Below are positions 26,489 through 36,151 of a stretch of 64,000 nt of DNA, one piece after another (the first letter of the stretch is position 1; the number at the start of each line of letters is the position of its first letter). This DNA is from Agaribacillus aureus. Its GTDB lineage: Bacteria; Bacteroidota; Bacteroidia; Cytophagales; Cyclobacteriaceae. The stretch spans positions 248,001-312,000 of the forward strand of contig JAUJEB010000002.1 of assembly GCA_030442055.1 (NCBI GenBank), written 5' to 3'. Below the pieces are notes generated by a model. It ran no database searches and had not been told where the DNA came from. It worked only from the letters and a program-made list of their open reading frames with translations. Both the position numbers and the translations under genes were made by a program.

Positions 26489-26694
26489 ATAAAGCCAAAA
26501 AAAGTACAATTGATTACTCGTCGCACTCCCCTACTCTTACTTGACATCATGCTTTCATCATTTGCCTAAATTTGTGCCGCAAGTAATTCTACCTTATTTT
26601 TAGGAAACAATGTTGCGAAATTTTGCCTTCATATTTTATATGGAGCCAGTCTTAGTGCCTTCGCAAATGCATGTTACCGCACAATACCGGTTAA

Positions 26695-29600
26695 ATGAGA
26701 TATTACCTTCTGCTCTTATGTATATTTGAAATCGACGGGTTAACGGCGCAAAACGAAAAAATCAATTTTCGCCACATTAATATTGAAAGCGGCCTGTCTA
26801 ACAATACGGTTTGGAGCATTGCCCAGGATAATAAGGGCTTCATGTGGTTTGGCACCAATGATGGATTGAACAGATATGATGGCTATGACATCACTGTTTA
26901 CCGGTACAACCCCCAAGATTCGCTTTCTTTGATCAGAAGTAAGATAATTGATCTGCTAGTATCCAGAGAAGAACAGCTATGGATCGGCACATCAAAGGGA
27001 CTCAACCTGTATCTCCCTGAAGAAGACAAATTTAAGAGATTCCCGCTTACAGGTCCCAAAGGCAGCCAACAGGATATTTTTATTCGCCATATAACCCAGG
27101 ACAAACACGGTAAACTGTGGCTGAGCACTTCTTCGGGGCTATATCATTTCGATCCTGCACAAGGCACATTCATAAAACATAATACTATTCCAGGCCTACC
27201 CTACCTGGTTACTGACAGGAGTATTTACAAGGTTGTTGAAGATAAAAACGGCACTTTATGGCTTTGCACCAACGAAGGATTGTACCTGTACAATGACGGC
27301 GCTATTTCGAAAGCCTCGCAGTTGAGTCCACATCCAATGTTTGAGTCGAGAGAAACATTCAGAGATCTGCTCATTGACGCGAAAGGAAATTACTGGTTTG
27401 CCACCGAATCTCTGGAAAAAGGTGTTATAAAGTTTGACCCGCAATTAAATTATATAAGAAGTTTTTCTAAACATGGTGATGGCAATCATGAACTGGCTGG
27501 AAACAGGGTAAGGATCATTGAACAATTTACCGACGAAAGAATCTGGATAGGCACATTTGATGGCCTGAGCACTTTTAATACGGCGACGGAGGAAATTTTT
27601 ACTTATAAGTCAAATAAATTTGATGACAATGCGCTTAGCCAGAATTCCATCAGAGATATTTATAAAGACCGTGATGGCGGCATTTGGATAGCCACTTTCA
27701 ATGGCGGCGTAAACTATACACACCCTGTGATAGACAGGTTTAGCTATTATAAAAAGGAAGTTTCCAAGGAAGATGGCCTCAGCGATAATCTTGTCTCCTC
27801 ATTTGCCCAGGATAAAAAGGGAAATATGTGGATCGGAACAGAAAATGGGTTGAACTATTTTGATCAATCTACCAAGTCGTTCTCACACCTATTAAAAGAG
27901 GATAAGGCCACCAATTTACTTGAAAACACTATAAAAACACTGCTGTTGGATGACCATAATAACCTGTGGATCGGCGGCTTGATTGGCTTAAGCTTACTGA
28001 ATACTGCCACCATGGACGTTCAACATTTCATCCATGACCCCACGGATGAATCTTCCATCGGCTATAATCACATTCAGGTGATATTCAAAGATTCAAATAG
28101 TCGCATCTGGATAGGTACACATGGTGGCGGGTTAAACAAATATAGGCCGGAAAGCAAATCTTTTGTCAGGTACCTCAAGCTTGAAAATGAATCTGTTGAA
28201 ACGATAGATAACCATGTTTGGGCCATAGAGGAAGCTGGCACCAACAAGTTTTGGGTGGGGACAGAAAACGGATTGGAATACTTCGACGCGGAAAAGGGAT
28301 TATTTTCCCGCTCCAAATTAAAATCAGATGGCGTATTCGCAAAGACTGCTGAGTTACCAATTCATTGTTTACACCTCTCCAACAACAGGTATTTATTGAT
28401 CGGAACACTCGGCATGGGCTTATATGTCTATGATACTAAATTGGGTTATATCCATAATGTGAACATAGAAGATGGTATGCCCGATAATACTGTCAATGGC
28501 ATTTTGGAGGATAATTCCGGGGACTTCTGGGTGAGCACCAACAAAGGGATTTCAAAACTCCTGCGGTCCGGCGATAGCCGCGATTCAATAATTTTCGATC
28601 AAATTATCAACTTCGATAAAACAGATGGCATTCAAGGCTTCCAATTCTATCCGAATAGCGCATTTAGGGCGGCTGACGGCCAGCTGTTTTTTGGAGGAAC
28701 CAATGGTTTTAATGCTTTTTATCCGGAAAATATTAAGCTGACAAATTATTATCCCGAGGTTATTTTCAAAGAGGTGAAATTCAGCGAACAGGCAAACGCG
28801 AATCCGGTTAAGTCAAGGCAGATCAAAGAAGATAGCATTATTTCATTGGAATACGCGCAAGCTGATTTTTCGATTGAATTTGCTGCCTTAAATTATTTGA
28901 AGCAGGAAAACATTAATTATGCCTACAAACTGGAACCCACAGGTAATGAGTGGATTAACATCGGAAACCAGCGCGTGGTAAACTATTCAAAACTCCAACC
29001 CGGAACTTATGAATTTAAAGTAAAGGCCACCAATAATATACTGGCCTGGGGTAATGATTATAGCCAAATAACCATCAACGTTGCACCACCCTTTTGGCGA
29101 AAATGGTGGGCCTATATTTTGTATGCCTTGTTATTATCGGGCTTGCTGTATTTATTCTTCATTTTTGCCTCTAAATGGGGTAAACTGAAAAGTGACTTTG
29201 CCTGGGAACACTTTGAACGGGAAAAGGAAAATGAATTGCACCAACTGAGAATAAAGTTTTTTACCGACATTTCACACGAGCTCCGAACCCCCTTGACCCT
29301 GATCCTGGCACCGCTGGAAAACCTGGCGGCACAATATGTTGGTAGCCCAAAGCTTAAAAATCAGCTGCAAATGATCCAGCGCAATGGTGAACGGATGCTC
29401 CAGTTGATTAATCAATTATTGGACCTCCGGAAACTTGAAAAAGGTCACTTAGGTCTGAAAGCCGGCGAGGGAGATATCGGAAAATTTGTCAAAGAGATTT
29501 CATTGGCCTTCGGTGAATCCCTGCGCCAGAAAAACATCAGGTTAGCAGTTAATGTTGGCAATGAATTGATATTTGTGTGGTTCGACAGGGATAAGATGGA

Positions 29601-30903
29601 AGTTATTTTATATAATTTACTGTCCAATGCTATAAAATATACACCATCCGGAGGCCGTATCGGATTGGCTGTTAAGAGATCCGGTGAAAAACCCACTGCC
29701 ATGCCTGACAAGGATAAGGTTTTTGAAGATGGATACGCTGAAATATCAGTTGAAGATAATGGGATCGGGATACCAGCTGATCAGATGGATAAAATTTTTG
29801 ACAGATTCTACCAGTCTGACAAAAAGAATGATGAAAAAGTATATGGCTCTGGTCTGGGATTAGAGGTGGTTAAGAAGTTTGTAGAGTTACACAAAGGTGT
29901 GATTACCGTGTCCAGTGTGGAGTCCCAAAACAGTCTACCTGGCAAGACAAGATTTACTATAACCATACCGTTAGGAAGGAAGCATTTGGATGATTCTCAA
30001 ATCATTAAAGATTTTAAAAATAGTGAGGATATTTCCCTATATAAGCACGCGTTGATTCCTGCTGAAACAGTGGATACGTCGCTGGATTTAGACAATCCCT
30101 CACCGGTAATCGAAAATCAGGATACCACCGACACCACAACCCTGCTGGTAGTGGAAGACAATGACGAAGTCCGGAATTTTATTGCCAGTCTATTTGAGCA
30201 GGATTATATGGTGGAAATGGCCGATGATGGGGAAAGCGGGCTTAAGCTGGCGATGGAAATAATTCCCGACCTGATTTTAAGCGATGTCATGATGCAGGAA
30301 CTCGATGGCATAGAACTTTGTAAAAGGATAAAAACCGACCCAAGAACCAGTCATATTCCCGTCATCCTGCTCACCGCCCGAACAGCCGTTACCTTCCAAA
30401 TCCAGGGCTTTGAGACTGGCGCCGATGATTACATTACCAAGCCTTTCAGTGGTGAAATACTAAAAGCACGTGTTAAAAAACTGATTGACCAAAGAAAATT
30501 GCTCAAAGAGCAACTGGCCAAAAACCTCAAGCTGATCCCTGAAGAAATATCGATCACTTCAGTCGATGAAACATTCATGAAAAAAACGCTTGATTTCATC
30601 AATGAAAATATTGCCGATCCCGATCTTGGCGTCAACAAGGTGGCCACAGAAGTGGGGATGAGTCGCGTGCATTTTTACCGGAAAATCAAGGCGCTTACCA
30701 ATCTCAGCGCCGTAGAATTTATCCGGATGATCAGACTCGAGCGTGCCGCACAACTACTTAAAACCGGAAAGCACAATATATCAGATGTACGTTATGCCGT
30801 TGGTTTTCAGCAAGCCGATTATTTCCGCAACGCCTTCAAAGAATACTTTGGCACCACCCCTACCGACTTTGTCAAAAACCATACACCTGAAAGCCCATCC
30901 TAA
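26695..30903 (+). CDS. Hybrid two-component system protein (HTCS)
   Basis: One-protein sensor-regulator of 1402 residues controlling the polysaccharide utilisation locus. Domains in order: signal peptide (1-19); two seven-bladed regulator propellers (about 25-690, many units like QDNKGFMWFGTNDGLNRYDG); a Y_Y_Y domain (about 715-800); a membrane segment (about 806-825); histidine kinase with His861 in ISHELRTPL; ATPase with N box LYNLLSNAIKYT and G box DNGIGIPADQ; a receiver domain with Asp1197 in LILSDVMM; and an AraC-type DNA-binding domain (about 1295-1395). The periplasmic propellers bind an oligosaccharide, and the AraC part then activates the downstream susCD operon. All key residues are present. 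Confidence 0.96.
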   Translation: MRYYLLLLCIFEIDGLTAQNEKINFRHINIESGLSNNTVWSIAQDNKGFMWFGTNDGLNRYDGYDITVYRYNPQDSLSLIRSKIIDLLVSREEQLWIGTSKGLNLYLPEEDKFKRFPLTGPKGSQQDIFIRHITQDKHGKLWLSTSSGLYHFDPAQGTFIKHNTIPGLPYLVTDRSIYKVVEDKNGTLWLCTNEGLYLYNDGAISKASQLSPHPMFESRETFRDLLIDAKGNYWFATESLEKGVIKFDPQLNYIRSFSKHGDGNHELAGNRVRIIEQFTDERIWIGTFDGLSTFNTATEEIFTYKSNKFDDNALSQNSIRDIYKDRDGGIWIATFNGGVNYTHPVIDRFSYYKKEVSKEDGLSDNLVSSFAQDKKGNMWIGTENGLNYFDQSTKSFSHLLKEDKATNLLENTIKTLLLDDHNNLWIGGLIGLSLLNTATMDVQHFIHDPTDESSIGYNHIQVIFKDSNSRIWIGTHGGGLNKYRPESKSFVRYLKLENESVETIDNHVWAIEEAGTNKFWVGTENGLEYFDAEKGLFSRSKLKSDGVFAKTAELPIHCLHLSNNRYLLIGTLGMGLYVYDTKLGYIHNVNIEDGMPDNTVNGILEDNSGDFWVSTNKGISKLLRSGDSRDSIIFDQIINFDKTDGIQGFQFYPNSAFRAADGQLFFGGTNGFNAFYPENIKLTNYYPEVIFKEVKFSEQANANPVKSRQIKEDSIISLEYAQADFSIEFAALNYLKQENINYAYKLEPTGNEWINIGNQRVVNYSKLQPGTYEFKVKATNNILAWGNDYSQITINVAPPFWRKWWAYILYALLLSGLLYLFFIFASKWGKLKSDFAWEHFEREKENELHQLRIKFFTDISHELRTPLTLILAPLENLAAQYVGSPKLKNQLQMIQRNGERMLQLINQLLDLRKLEKGHLGLKAGEGDIGKFVKEISLAFGESLRQKNIRLAVNVGNELIFVWFDRDKMEVILYNLLSNAIKYTPSGGRIGLAVKRSGEKPTAMPDKDKVFEDGYAEISVEDNGIGIPADQMDKIFDRFYQSDKKNDEKVYGSGLGLEVVKKFVELHKGVITVSSVESQNSLPGKTRFTITIPLGRKHLDDSQIIKDFKNSEDISLYKHALIPAETVDTSLDLDNPSPVIENQDTTDTTTLLVVEDNDEVRNFIASLFEQDYMVEMADDGESGLKLAMEIIPDLILSDVMMQELDGIELCKRIKTDPRTSHIPVILLTARTAVTFQIQGFETGADDYITKPFSGEILKARVKKLIDQRKLLKEQLAKNLKLIPEEISITSVDETFMKKTLDFINENIADPDLGVNKVATEVGMSRVHFYRKIKALTNLSAVEFIRMIRLERAAQLLKTGKHNISDVRYAVGFQQADYFRNAFKEYFGTTPTDFVKNHTPESPS

Positions 30904-31020
30904 ATTTTGCAAGAGATTCTCAAAACCTCAAAAAACTACCAAACGCCCGAGTTTAGTTTTTTAACTTAACATTGATTCAACGTAAACACCGACTAAAATG
31001 CTTTAAACATAAATTTTAGG

Positions 31021-31130
31021 ACAATATTCCGAAAATTTACTGTCTGAGCGAAGCGAGTTTAAATTTTCTAGCGTTTTTGCATACTTTTTTGGCAATGCAA
31101 AAAGTATGAGCCCGTCCGGCTTGAGGACAA
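31021..31130. repeat. Intergenic repeat-like element with hairpin
   Basis: Between the HTCS and susC genes. It contains CTGTCTGAGCGAAGCGAG and a hairpin with 10-bp arms CATACTTTTT (31080-31089) / AAAAAGTATG (31099-31108). It has the look of a dispersed Bacteroidota intergenic element; only one copy is in this window, so that is inference. Confidence 0.4.
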
Positions 31131-31245
31131 AAACTAAGAACAGTGCTTATAAACTAAATTGTTAAGCACAAAAACAAAATATGTGATACCGAACCCAGGC
31201 CAATTTAAAACATACCGTACTAGGCTTCACAATAAAACAAACCAT

Positions 31246-31325
31246 TGTAACATTTACAAGGTCTTTTTGTAACACCAAACCAGCCCATGTAACATCCGCA
31301 AGGCAAAGTGGTAACATATCCAAGG
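31246..31325 (+). promoter_or_regulatory. Four direct repeats, candidate HTCS operator
   Basis: TGTAACATTTACAAGG (31246-31261), TGTAACACCAAACCAG (31268-31283), TGTAACATCCGCAAGG (31288-31303) and GGTAACATATCCAAGG (31310-31325). Starts are 22, 20 and 22 bases apart, about two helical turns. AraC-type activators bind such direct repeats. The array is about 180 bases upstream of the susC start. Confidence 0.6.
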
Positions 31326-31506
31326 CGCCCTTTCCACCTCCCCCATCTAACTTTACCAGGTAAACATTTTTGCTTAAAGTGAATCGAATAAGCACTAGTC
31401 AAAGAAAAAAGCTGATGATCAAGATCCTCCTATTGTCAATATCAATTATTGGACTGATTGTCACCGTATTTATTATCTCTATTCTATAACTAAACAATTT
31501 ATTATT

Positions 31507-34440
31507 ATGGAAAAACTTTACCTGAAAATCAAACCGGGTTTGATCGCGCTGCTGGTGATGTTTGTGTCTTTTGCACAGTCGCAAACAATCATCACGGGAA
31601 ATGTCACAAGCGAAGATGGTGGCAGCGCATTACCCGGGGTAAGTGTACTCATTAAAGGAACTTCCGTTGGTACCACCACCGATGTAGATGGGAATTATAG
31701 CCTGGAGGCTGAATCTGCGGAGACCCTGATATTTAGTTTTGTTGGCTACGTGTCTGAAGAAATCATAGTGGGTAGTCAGTCGGTTATCAACATTTCACTG
31801 GTTCCCGATATCACCTCCCTGGAGGAAATTGTAGTTGTCGGTTATGGCACTCAAAAGAAAAGCGATATAACCGGTTCCGTGGCCTCGATACCCCAGGAAC
31901 GGCTGCAACAAGTGCCCAACAATAACTTTGCGCAGGCAATCCAAGGAGCTATCCCCGGTATATCGGTTGTATCCAATTCGGCCGGCGCAGAGGGAAATGA
32001 TGTTTCTATCCTTATCAGGGGAAGAAATTCTATGACGGCCAGCAACTCACCGCTCATTGTACTGGACGGTATGCCTTACAGCGGCAGTATCTCGGAGATC
32101 AACCCTACCGATATCGAATCCATCGAAGTATTGAAGGATGCTTCTGCTTCCGCTATTTACGGCTCAAGAGGATCCAATGGTGTGATCTTAATTACCTCCA
32201 AGCAAGGTAAACAAGGAAAACCAATGATCAGTTACGATGGTTTTTACGGCATTCAAAAAATTGCCAGCCTACCCGATTTGCTTTCTCCGGCCGAGTTCTA
32301 TGAATTTAAGAATACCAGAGAACCTGGGTCGATAACTAATTCGGAGGAACTACTTTTTCAAAATGGAGGCGGTACGGATTGGTTGGACCTAACTACACAG
32401 AATGGTTATAAACAACAACATACACTTTCCGTTTCAGGAGGTGCTGAGAATATTAAATACTATATATCAGGCAGTTTTCTCGATGTCGAAGGTGTCGCCA
32501 TAAATGATTTGTTTAAACGATATTCAACCCGGTTCAACCTGGAGGTCAATATTACCAAATGGCTCAAAGCCGGAACGAATACACAGTTATCGCTGGCCGA
32601 TAGAAGTGGGCTCGCCAGCAGCTGGTCCGGAGGTTCCGACGGGGCGTTTTATATGAATCCACTCACCTCATCTCATGATGAAAACGGAGATCTGACTATT
32701 TATCCCTGGCCGGAAGAAGTGTTTTGGGGCAACCCTTTGGCGCCGACATTGGCAGATAATGAGGATAAATCCTACAAGATATTTTCCAATAATTATCTGA
32801 ATATCGATTTCCCCTTTCTCCCAGGTCTTTCTTATAAATTAAATACCGGTGTTGAATATACGCACCGAGACAGGGGCACTTATTTTGGAAGAAACACAAA
32901 AACAGGCCTGGAAACAGGCGGTCGCGCTGATACCAGGACCTCCAGGGCAACCAACCTGGTGGTAGAAAACATTCTTAATTATCAGCGGGAAATAGGCAAG
33001 CACAGTATTTTTATTACCGGACTTTACAGTTACCAGGAAGATGAGTTTACAGAGGACAGGCTGGAATCCCAAGGGTTCCCAAACGATGTTTTGACCTGGT
33101 ATCAGGCGAATGTCGGAAACCTGGTAGAGCCGTCTTATGAATTCCGGAATTTTACGGTTCTCTCTTCTATGATCAGGGTTAATTATGGATATGATAACCG
33201 TTATTTGTTGACGTTTACAGGCCGGCGAGATGGGTTTTCGGGATTTGGCGCTAATTCCAAGTGGGGAAACTTCCCGTCTGTCGCGCTGGGATGGAATATT
33301 GATCAGGAGTCATTCATGCCTGCTACCGGAATGTTGAGCACCTTAAAGCTGCGACTTTCCTATGGTAAAAATGGTAATCAGGCCGTTTCCCCTTATGAGA
33401 CTTTGGCCAGGCTATCAGAAAGATCTTATCTCAATGGCAGCACTACAGCTCCCGGATATGTACCATCGCAATTAGGCAATCCGGAATTAGGATGGGAATC
33501 AACAGGTTCCTTTAACCTGGGCATTGATTACGGTTTCTTTGAAGATCGAATACAGGGTAGCATCGATATATATGAGTCCAATACGGATGAACTTTTGTTG
33601 GAAAGAGAAATATCCCCTGTTCATGGGATTACGGAGGTCACACAGAATATAGGTAAGACAAAAAACAGGGGACTGGAATTTACCGTTTCAGCCAATGTCA
33701 TCAAATCAGGAGATTTTAGCTGGGATGTTTCGGGCAATTTCTCCTATATGAAAAACGAAATCGTAGAGCTGTATGGCGATGGTCAGGACGATGTATTAAA
33801 CAATTGGTTCATCGGTCAGCCGATCAGGGTCAATTACGCTTTTGAATTTGACGGGGTATTCCAGGAAGGCGAAGATATTGAAAACTCCCCCCTACCCGAT
33901 GCCAGGCCCGGCGACGCAAAGATCGTGGATCAGAATGGTGACGGTATGATCGATGCCGATAACGACAGAACAATTATCGGGCAGCGGGATCCTAAATTTA
34001 TCAGCGGTTTGAATATGAACTTCAGGTATAAATCCTTCACCTTAAACATATTCTCCCATAGCGCTCATGGTATGACCAGAGTCAATTCGTTAATGCGCGA
34101 TGATGTCTGGGCCGATGTACGAAGAAACACCATTAGAAAGAATTGGTGGACACCCGATAATCCGACCAATGAGTTTTGGGCCAATGGTCTTGACACCAAC
34201 CCGCGCGGTGTTCGAATTTATGAAAATGCCGGGTTCTGGCGGCTGAAAGATGTGACCTTATCTTATGACCTGCCTACGGCAATGTTGGAAAAGTTTGGTT
34301 TTGATCGCTTTAAACTATATTTCACCGGTCGCAACCTCTTGACGATTACTGAATTTGAGGGACTTGATCCCGAATTAAACAGTGACCGGGAGATCCCGCT
34401 TCAGCAAGAATTTATCTTCGGCCTTAATCTTGGCTTCTAA
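31507..34440 (+). CDS. SusC/RagA-type TonB-dependent outer membrane transporter
   Basis: TonB-linked glycan importer of 977 residues. Signal peptide (1-26, ending SFAQS); carboxypeptidase-D-like regulatory domain (about 27-105; GSALPGVSVLIKGTSVGTTT); TonB-box region EEIVVVGYGTQKKSDITGSV; plug domain with the family motif VLKDASASAIYGSRGSNGV; then a 22-strand barrel ending EFIFGLNLGF. It imports oligosaccharides across the outer membrane together with the SusD lipoprotein encoded 38 bases downstream. The length is normal for the family. No STN domain, unlike the SusC at 61465, in line with control by the HTCS rather than by FecI/FecR. Confidence 0.97.
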   Translation: MEKLYLKIKPGLIALLVMFVSFAQSQTIITGNVTSEDGGSALPGVSVLIKGTSVGTTTDVDGNYSLEAESAETLIFSFVGYVSEEIIVGSQSVINISLVPDITSLEEIVVVGYGTQKKSDITGSVASIPQERLQQVPNNNFAQAIQGAIPGISVVSNSAGAEGNDVSILIRGRNSMTASNSPLIVLDGMPYSGSISEINPTDIESIEVLKDASASAIYGSRGSNGVILITSKQGKQGKPMISYDGFYGIQKIASLPDLLSPAEFYEFKNTREPGSITNSEELLFQNGGGTDWLDLTTQNGYKQQHTLSVSGGAENIKYYISGSFLDVEGVAINDLFKRYSTRFNLEVNITKWLKAGTNTQLSLADRSGLASSWSGGSDGAFYMNPLTSSHDENGDLTIYPWPEEVFWGNPLAPTLADNEDKSYKIFSNNYLNIDFPFLPGLSYKLNTGVEYTHRDRGTYFGRNTKTGLETGGRADTRTSRATNLVVENILNYQREIGKHSIFITGLYSYQEDEFTEDRLESQGFPNDVLTWYQANVGNLVEPSYEFRNFTVLSSMIRVNYGYDNRYLLTFTGRRDGFSGFGANSKWGNFPSVALGWNIDQESFMPATGMLSTLKLRLSYGKNGNQAVSPYETLARLSERSYLNGSTTAPGYVPSQLGNPELGWESTGSFNLGIDYGFFEDRIQGSIDIYESNTDELLLEREISPVHGITEVTQNIGKTKNRGLEFTVSANVIKSGDFSWDVSGNFSYMKNEIVELYGDGQDDVLNNWFIGQPIRVNYAFEFDGVFQEGEDIENSPLPDARPGDAKIVDQNGDGMIDADNDRTIIGQRDPKFISGLNMNFRYKSFTLNIFSHSAHGMTRVNSLMRDDVWADVRRNTIRKNWWTPDNPTNEFWANGLDTNPRGVRIYENAGFWRLKDVTLSYDLPTAMLEKFGFDRFKLYFTGRNLLTITEFEGLDPELNSDREIPLQQEFIFGLNLGF

Positions 34441-34478
34441 TCAAGTAGTGATTTTTACAAGATTTTAAAATTAATGTT

Positions 34479-36107
34479 ATGAAATATCTCAAATATATAA
34501 TGATAGTGAGTGTGGTAGCAGCTACCCTGGTTGCCTGCTCAGACAGTTACCTTGATGAAAACCCACCTCATATAATTGCCGGCGACAATCTTTACGTCGA
34601 TCTGGCGGGTTTTGAAGCCGGTCTCAGCGGGCTTTACGCCCAATTCAGAAGAGAGCGTGGCGGTGAAAATCTGGGCAGCGCCAATGACCTTATGATAGAT
34701 CCGGCTGTTACCGGCGTAGATAATTGTTACGGCAATCAGCGTTCCGGCTGGAACCAGGTGGGAAATGATTTTGTGGGAAGAAATGTCACCACCGAAGCAC
34801 ACAACCGCAACTTCTTCGAATGGATCTACGAGACCATCAACGCGGCTAATACCATCATTGTCAGAGCCGATAATCCTGATATTAGCTGGACTGAAGATGA
34901 TAAAAATCGTGTAATCGCCGAAGCACGCCTTATTAGGGCATGGGCTTATCGTCATGCTACGTATATGTGGGGAGATGTACCGCTGAACCTCGACGAATCA
35001 TCCGGATCAGGCATCAAGACAGATTGGGATCGCACACCCATTGCGGAGGTAAGAGCGCAAATGGAGGAAGATTTGCTTTTTGCGGAAACACATCTTCCAG
35101 CGACTTCATCAAATCCCGGAAAGGCAGTTAGCGGCGTAGCTTCTCATTATTTGGCCGAACTATACCTGGCCATGGGTGATCCAACCAATGCCAGAATAAA
35201 GGCAGAGGCTGTGATGAATGGTCCATTTGAATTGATCACCGAAAGGTATGGTGTAAGGGCCAATGAACCGGGCACACCTTTTACCGATATGTTTCTTGTT
35301 GGAAACTCAAACAAAGATCAGGGCAATACCGAGGCACTTTGGGTAATGCAACACGAACTTGAAACCATCGGCGGTGGCGACAACATTATGCGCCGATGGC
35401 ACAGGAACCGGTCGCACTCCGTAAAAGTGGATGGCGTATCCGGTGTGATCGTATTCGATGAAGCCAATGGCGGCAGAGGACTCGGCAGGATCGGTCCTAC
35501 CCGCTTTGCCATGGAATTATATGAACCATCCGATGACAGAGGTGGTGTTTTTGCCTGGAGAACGTATGAGGTCCTGAATAACCCTAGTAAAATTCCCGAT
35601 GGCTGGGTCCTGGGAGATACTGTTTGGTTTGACTGGCAGGGCAGAGATGAAATCATCAAAGATACCTACTGGCCAAGTACCCGAAAATGGGATTACTTCA
35701 ACCCGGCAGATCCTGCAGGCAGCAGGAATTACAATGATCAGGTTTACCTGAGATTAGCGGAAACCTATCTCCTGGTCGCTGAGGCACAATTGGCATTGGG
35801 TGATGCCCCAGGAGCCGCAGAGACCATTAATGTTTTAAGAAGGCGCGCAAATGCAAGTGAGATAGGTGCCGGTGATGTCACGATTGATTTTATACTTGAT
35901 GAGCGTTCCAGGGAGCTTTACTCTGAAGAGCACAGACGATATACCCTGGTGCGCCTGGGTAAGTGGTTGGAAAGAACGCAAATGCACAATAAAATCGGAG
36001 GGCCAACCGCTGGAGAAAAGGATCGGCTTCTCCCAATTCCCCAGTCGGTAATTGATGCAAACCTCACCGCCCCAATGCAACAAAATCCGGGATATACTGC
36101 AGAATAG
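34479..36107 (+). CDS. SusD/RagB-type glycan-binding lipoprotein
   Basis: Surface lipoprotein of 542 residues with lipobox LVACSDSYLDENP. It is the lid of the SusC transporter and binds the glycan. The TPR-like N-terminal half (NAANTIIVRADNPD, ARLIRAWAYRHATYMWGD) and the C-terminal RagB part (YLRLAETYLLVAEAQLALGD, LDERSRELYSEEHRRYTLVR) are all present. Length and motif order are normal. A strong hairpin follows the stop. Confidence 0.97.
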   Translation: MKYLKYIMIVSVVAATLVACSDSYLDENPPHIIAGDNLYVDLAGFEAGLSGLYAQFRRERGGENLGSANDLMIDPAVTGVDNCYGNQRSGWNQVGNDFVGRNVTTEAHNRNFFEWIYETINAANTIIVRADNPDISWTEDDKNRVIAEARLIRAWAYRHATYMWGDVPLNLDESSGSGIKTDWDRTPIAEVRAQMEEDLLFAETHLPATSSNPGKAVSGVASHYLAELYLAMGDPTNARIKAEAVMNGPFELITERYGVRANEPGTPFTDMFLVGNSNKDQGNTEALWVMQHELETIGGGDNIMRRWHRNRSHSVKVDGVSGVIVFDEANGGRGLGRIGPTRFAMELYEPSDDRGGVFAWRTYEVLNNPSKIPDGWVLGDTVWFDWQGRDEIIKDTYWPSTRKWDYFNPADPAGSRNYNDQVYLRLAETYLLVAEAQLALGDAPGAAETINVLRRRANASEIGAGDVTIDFILDERSRELYSEEHRRYTLVRLGKWLERTQMHNKIGGPTAGEKDRLLPIPQSVIDANLTAPMQQNPGYTAE

Positions 36108-36115
36108 ATTTTTTT

Positions 36116-36137
36116 GGCCTCCCAAATTCGGGAGGCC
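36116..36137 (+). other. Intercistronic hairpin after susD
   Basis: Perfect 8-bp stem GGCCTCCC/GGGAGGCC with loop AAATTC, 8 bases after the susD stop and 15 bases before the next start. No T-run follows on the plus strand, so it is more likely an mRNA-stabilising or partial-termination hairpin than a full stop. Confidence 0.55.
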
Positions 36138-36151
36138 ATTGATTACAAAAT

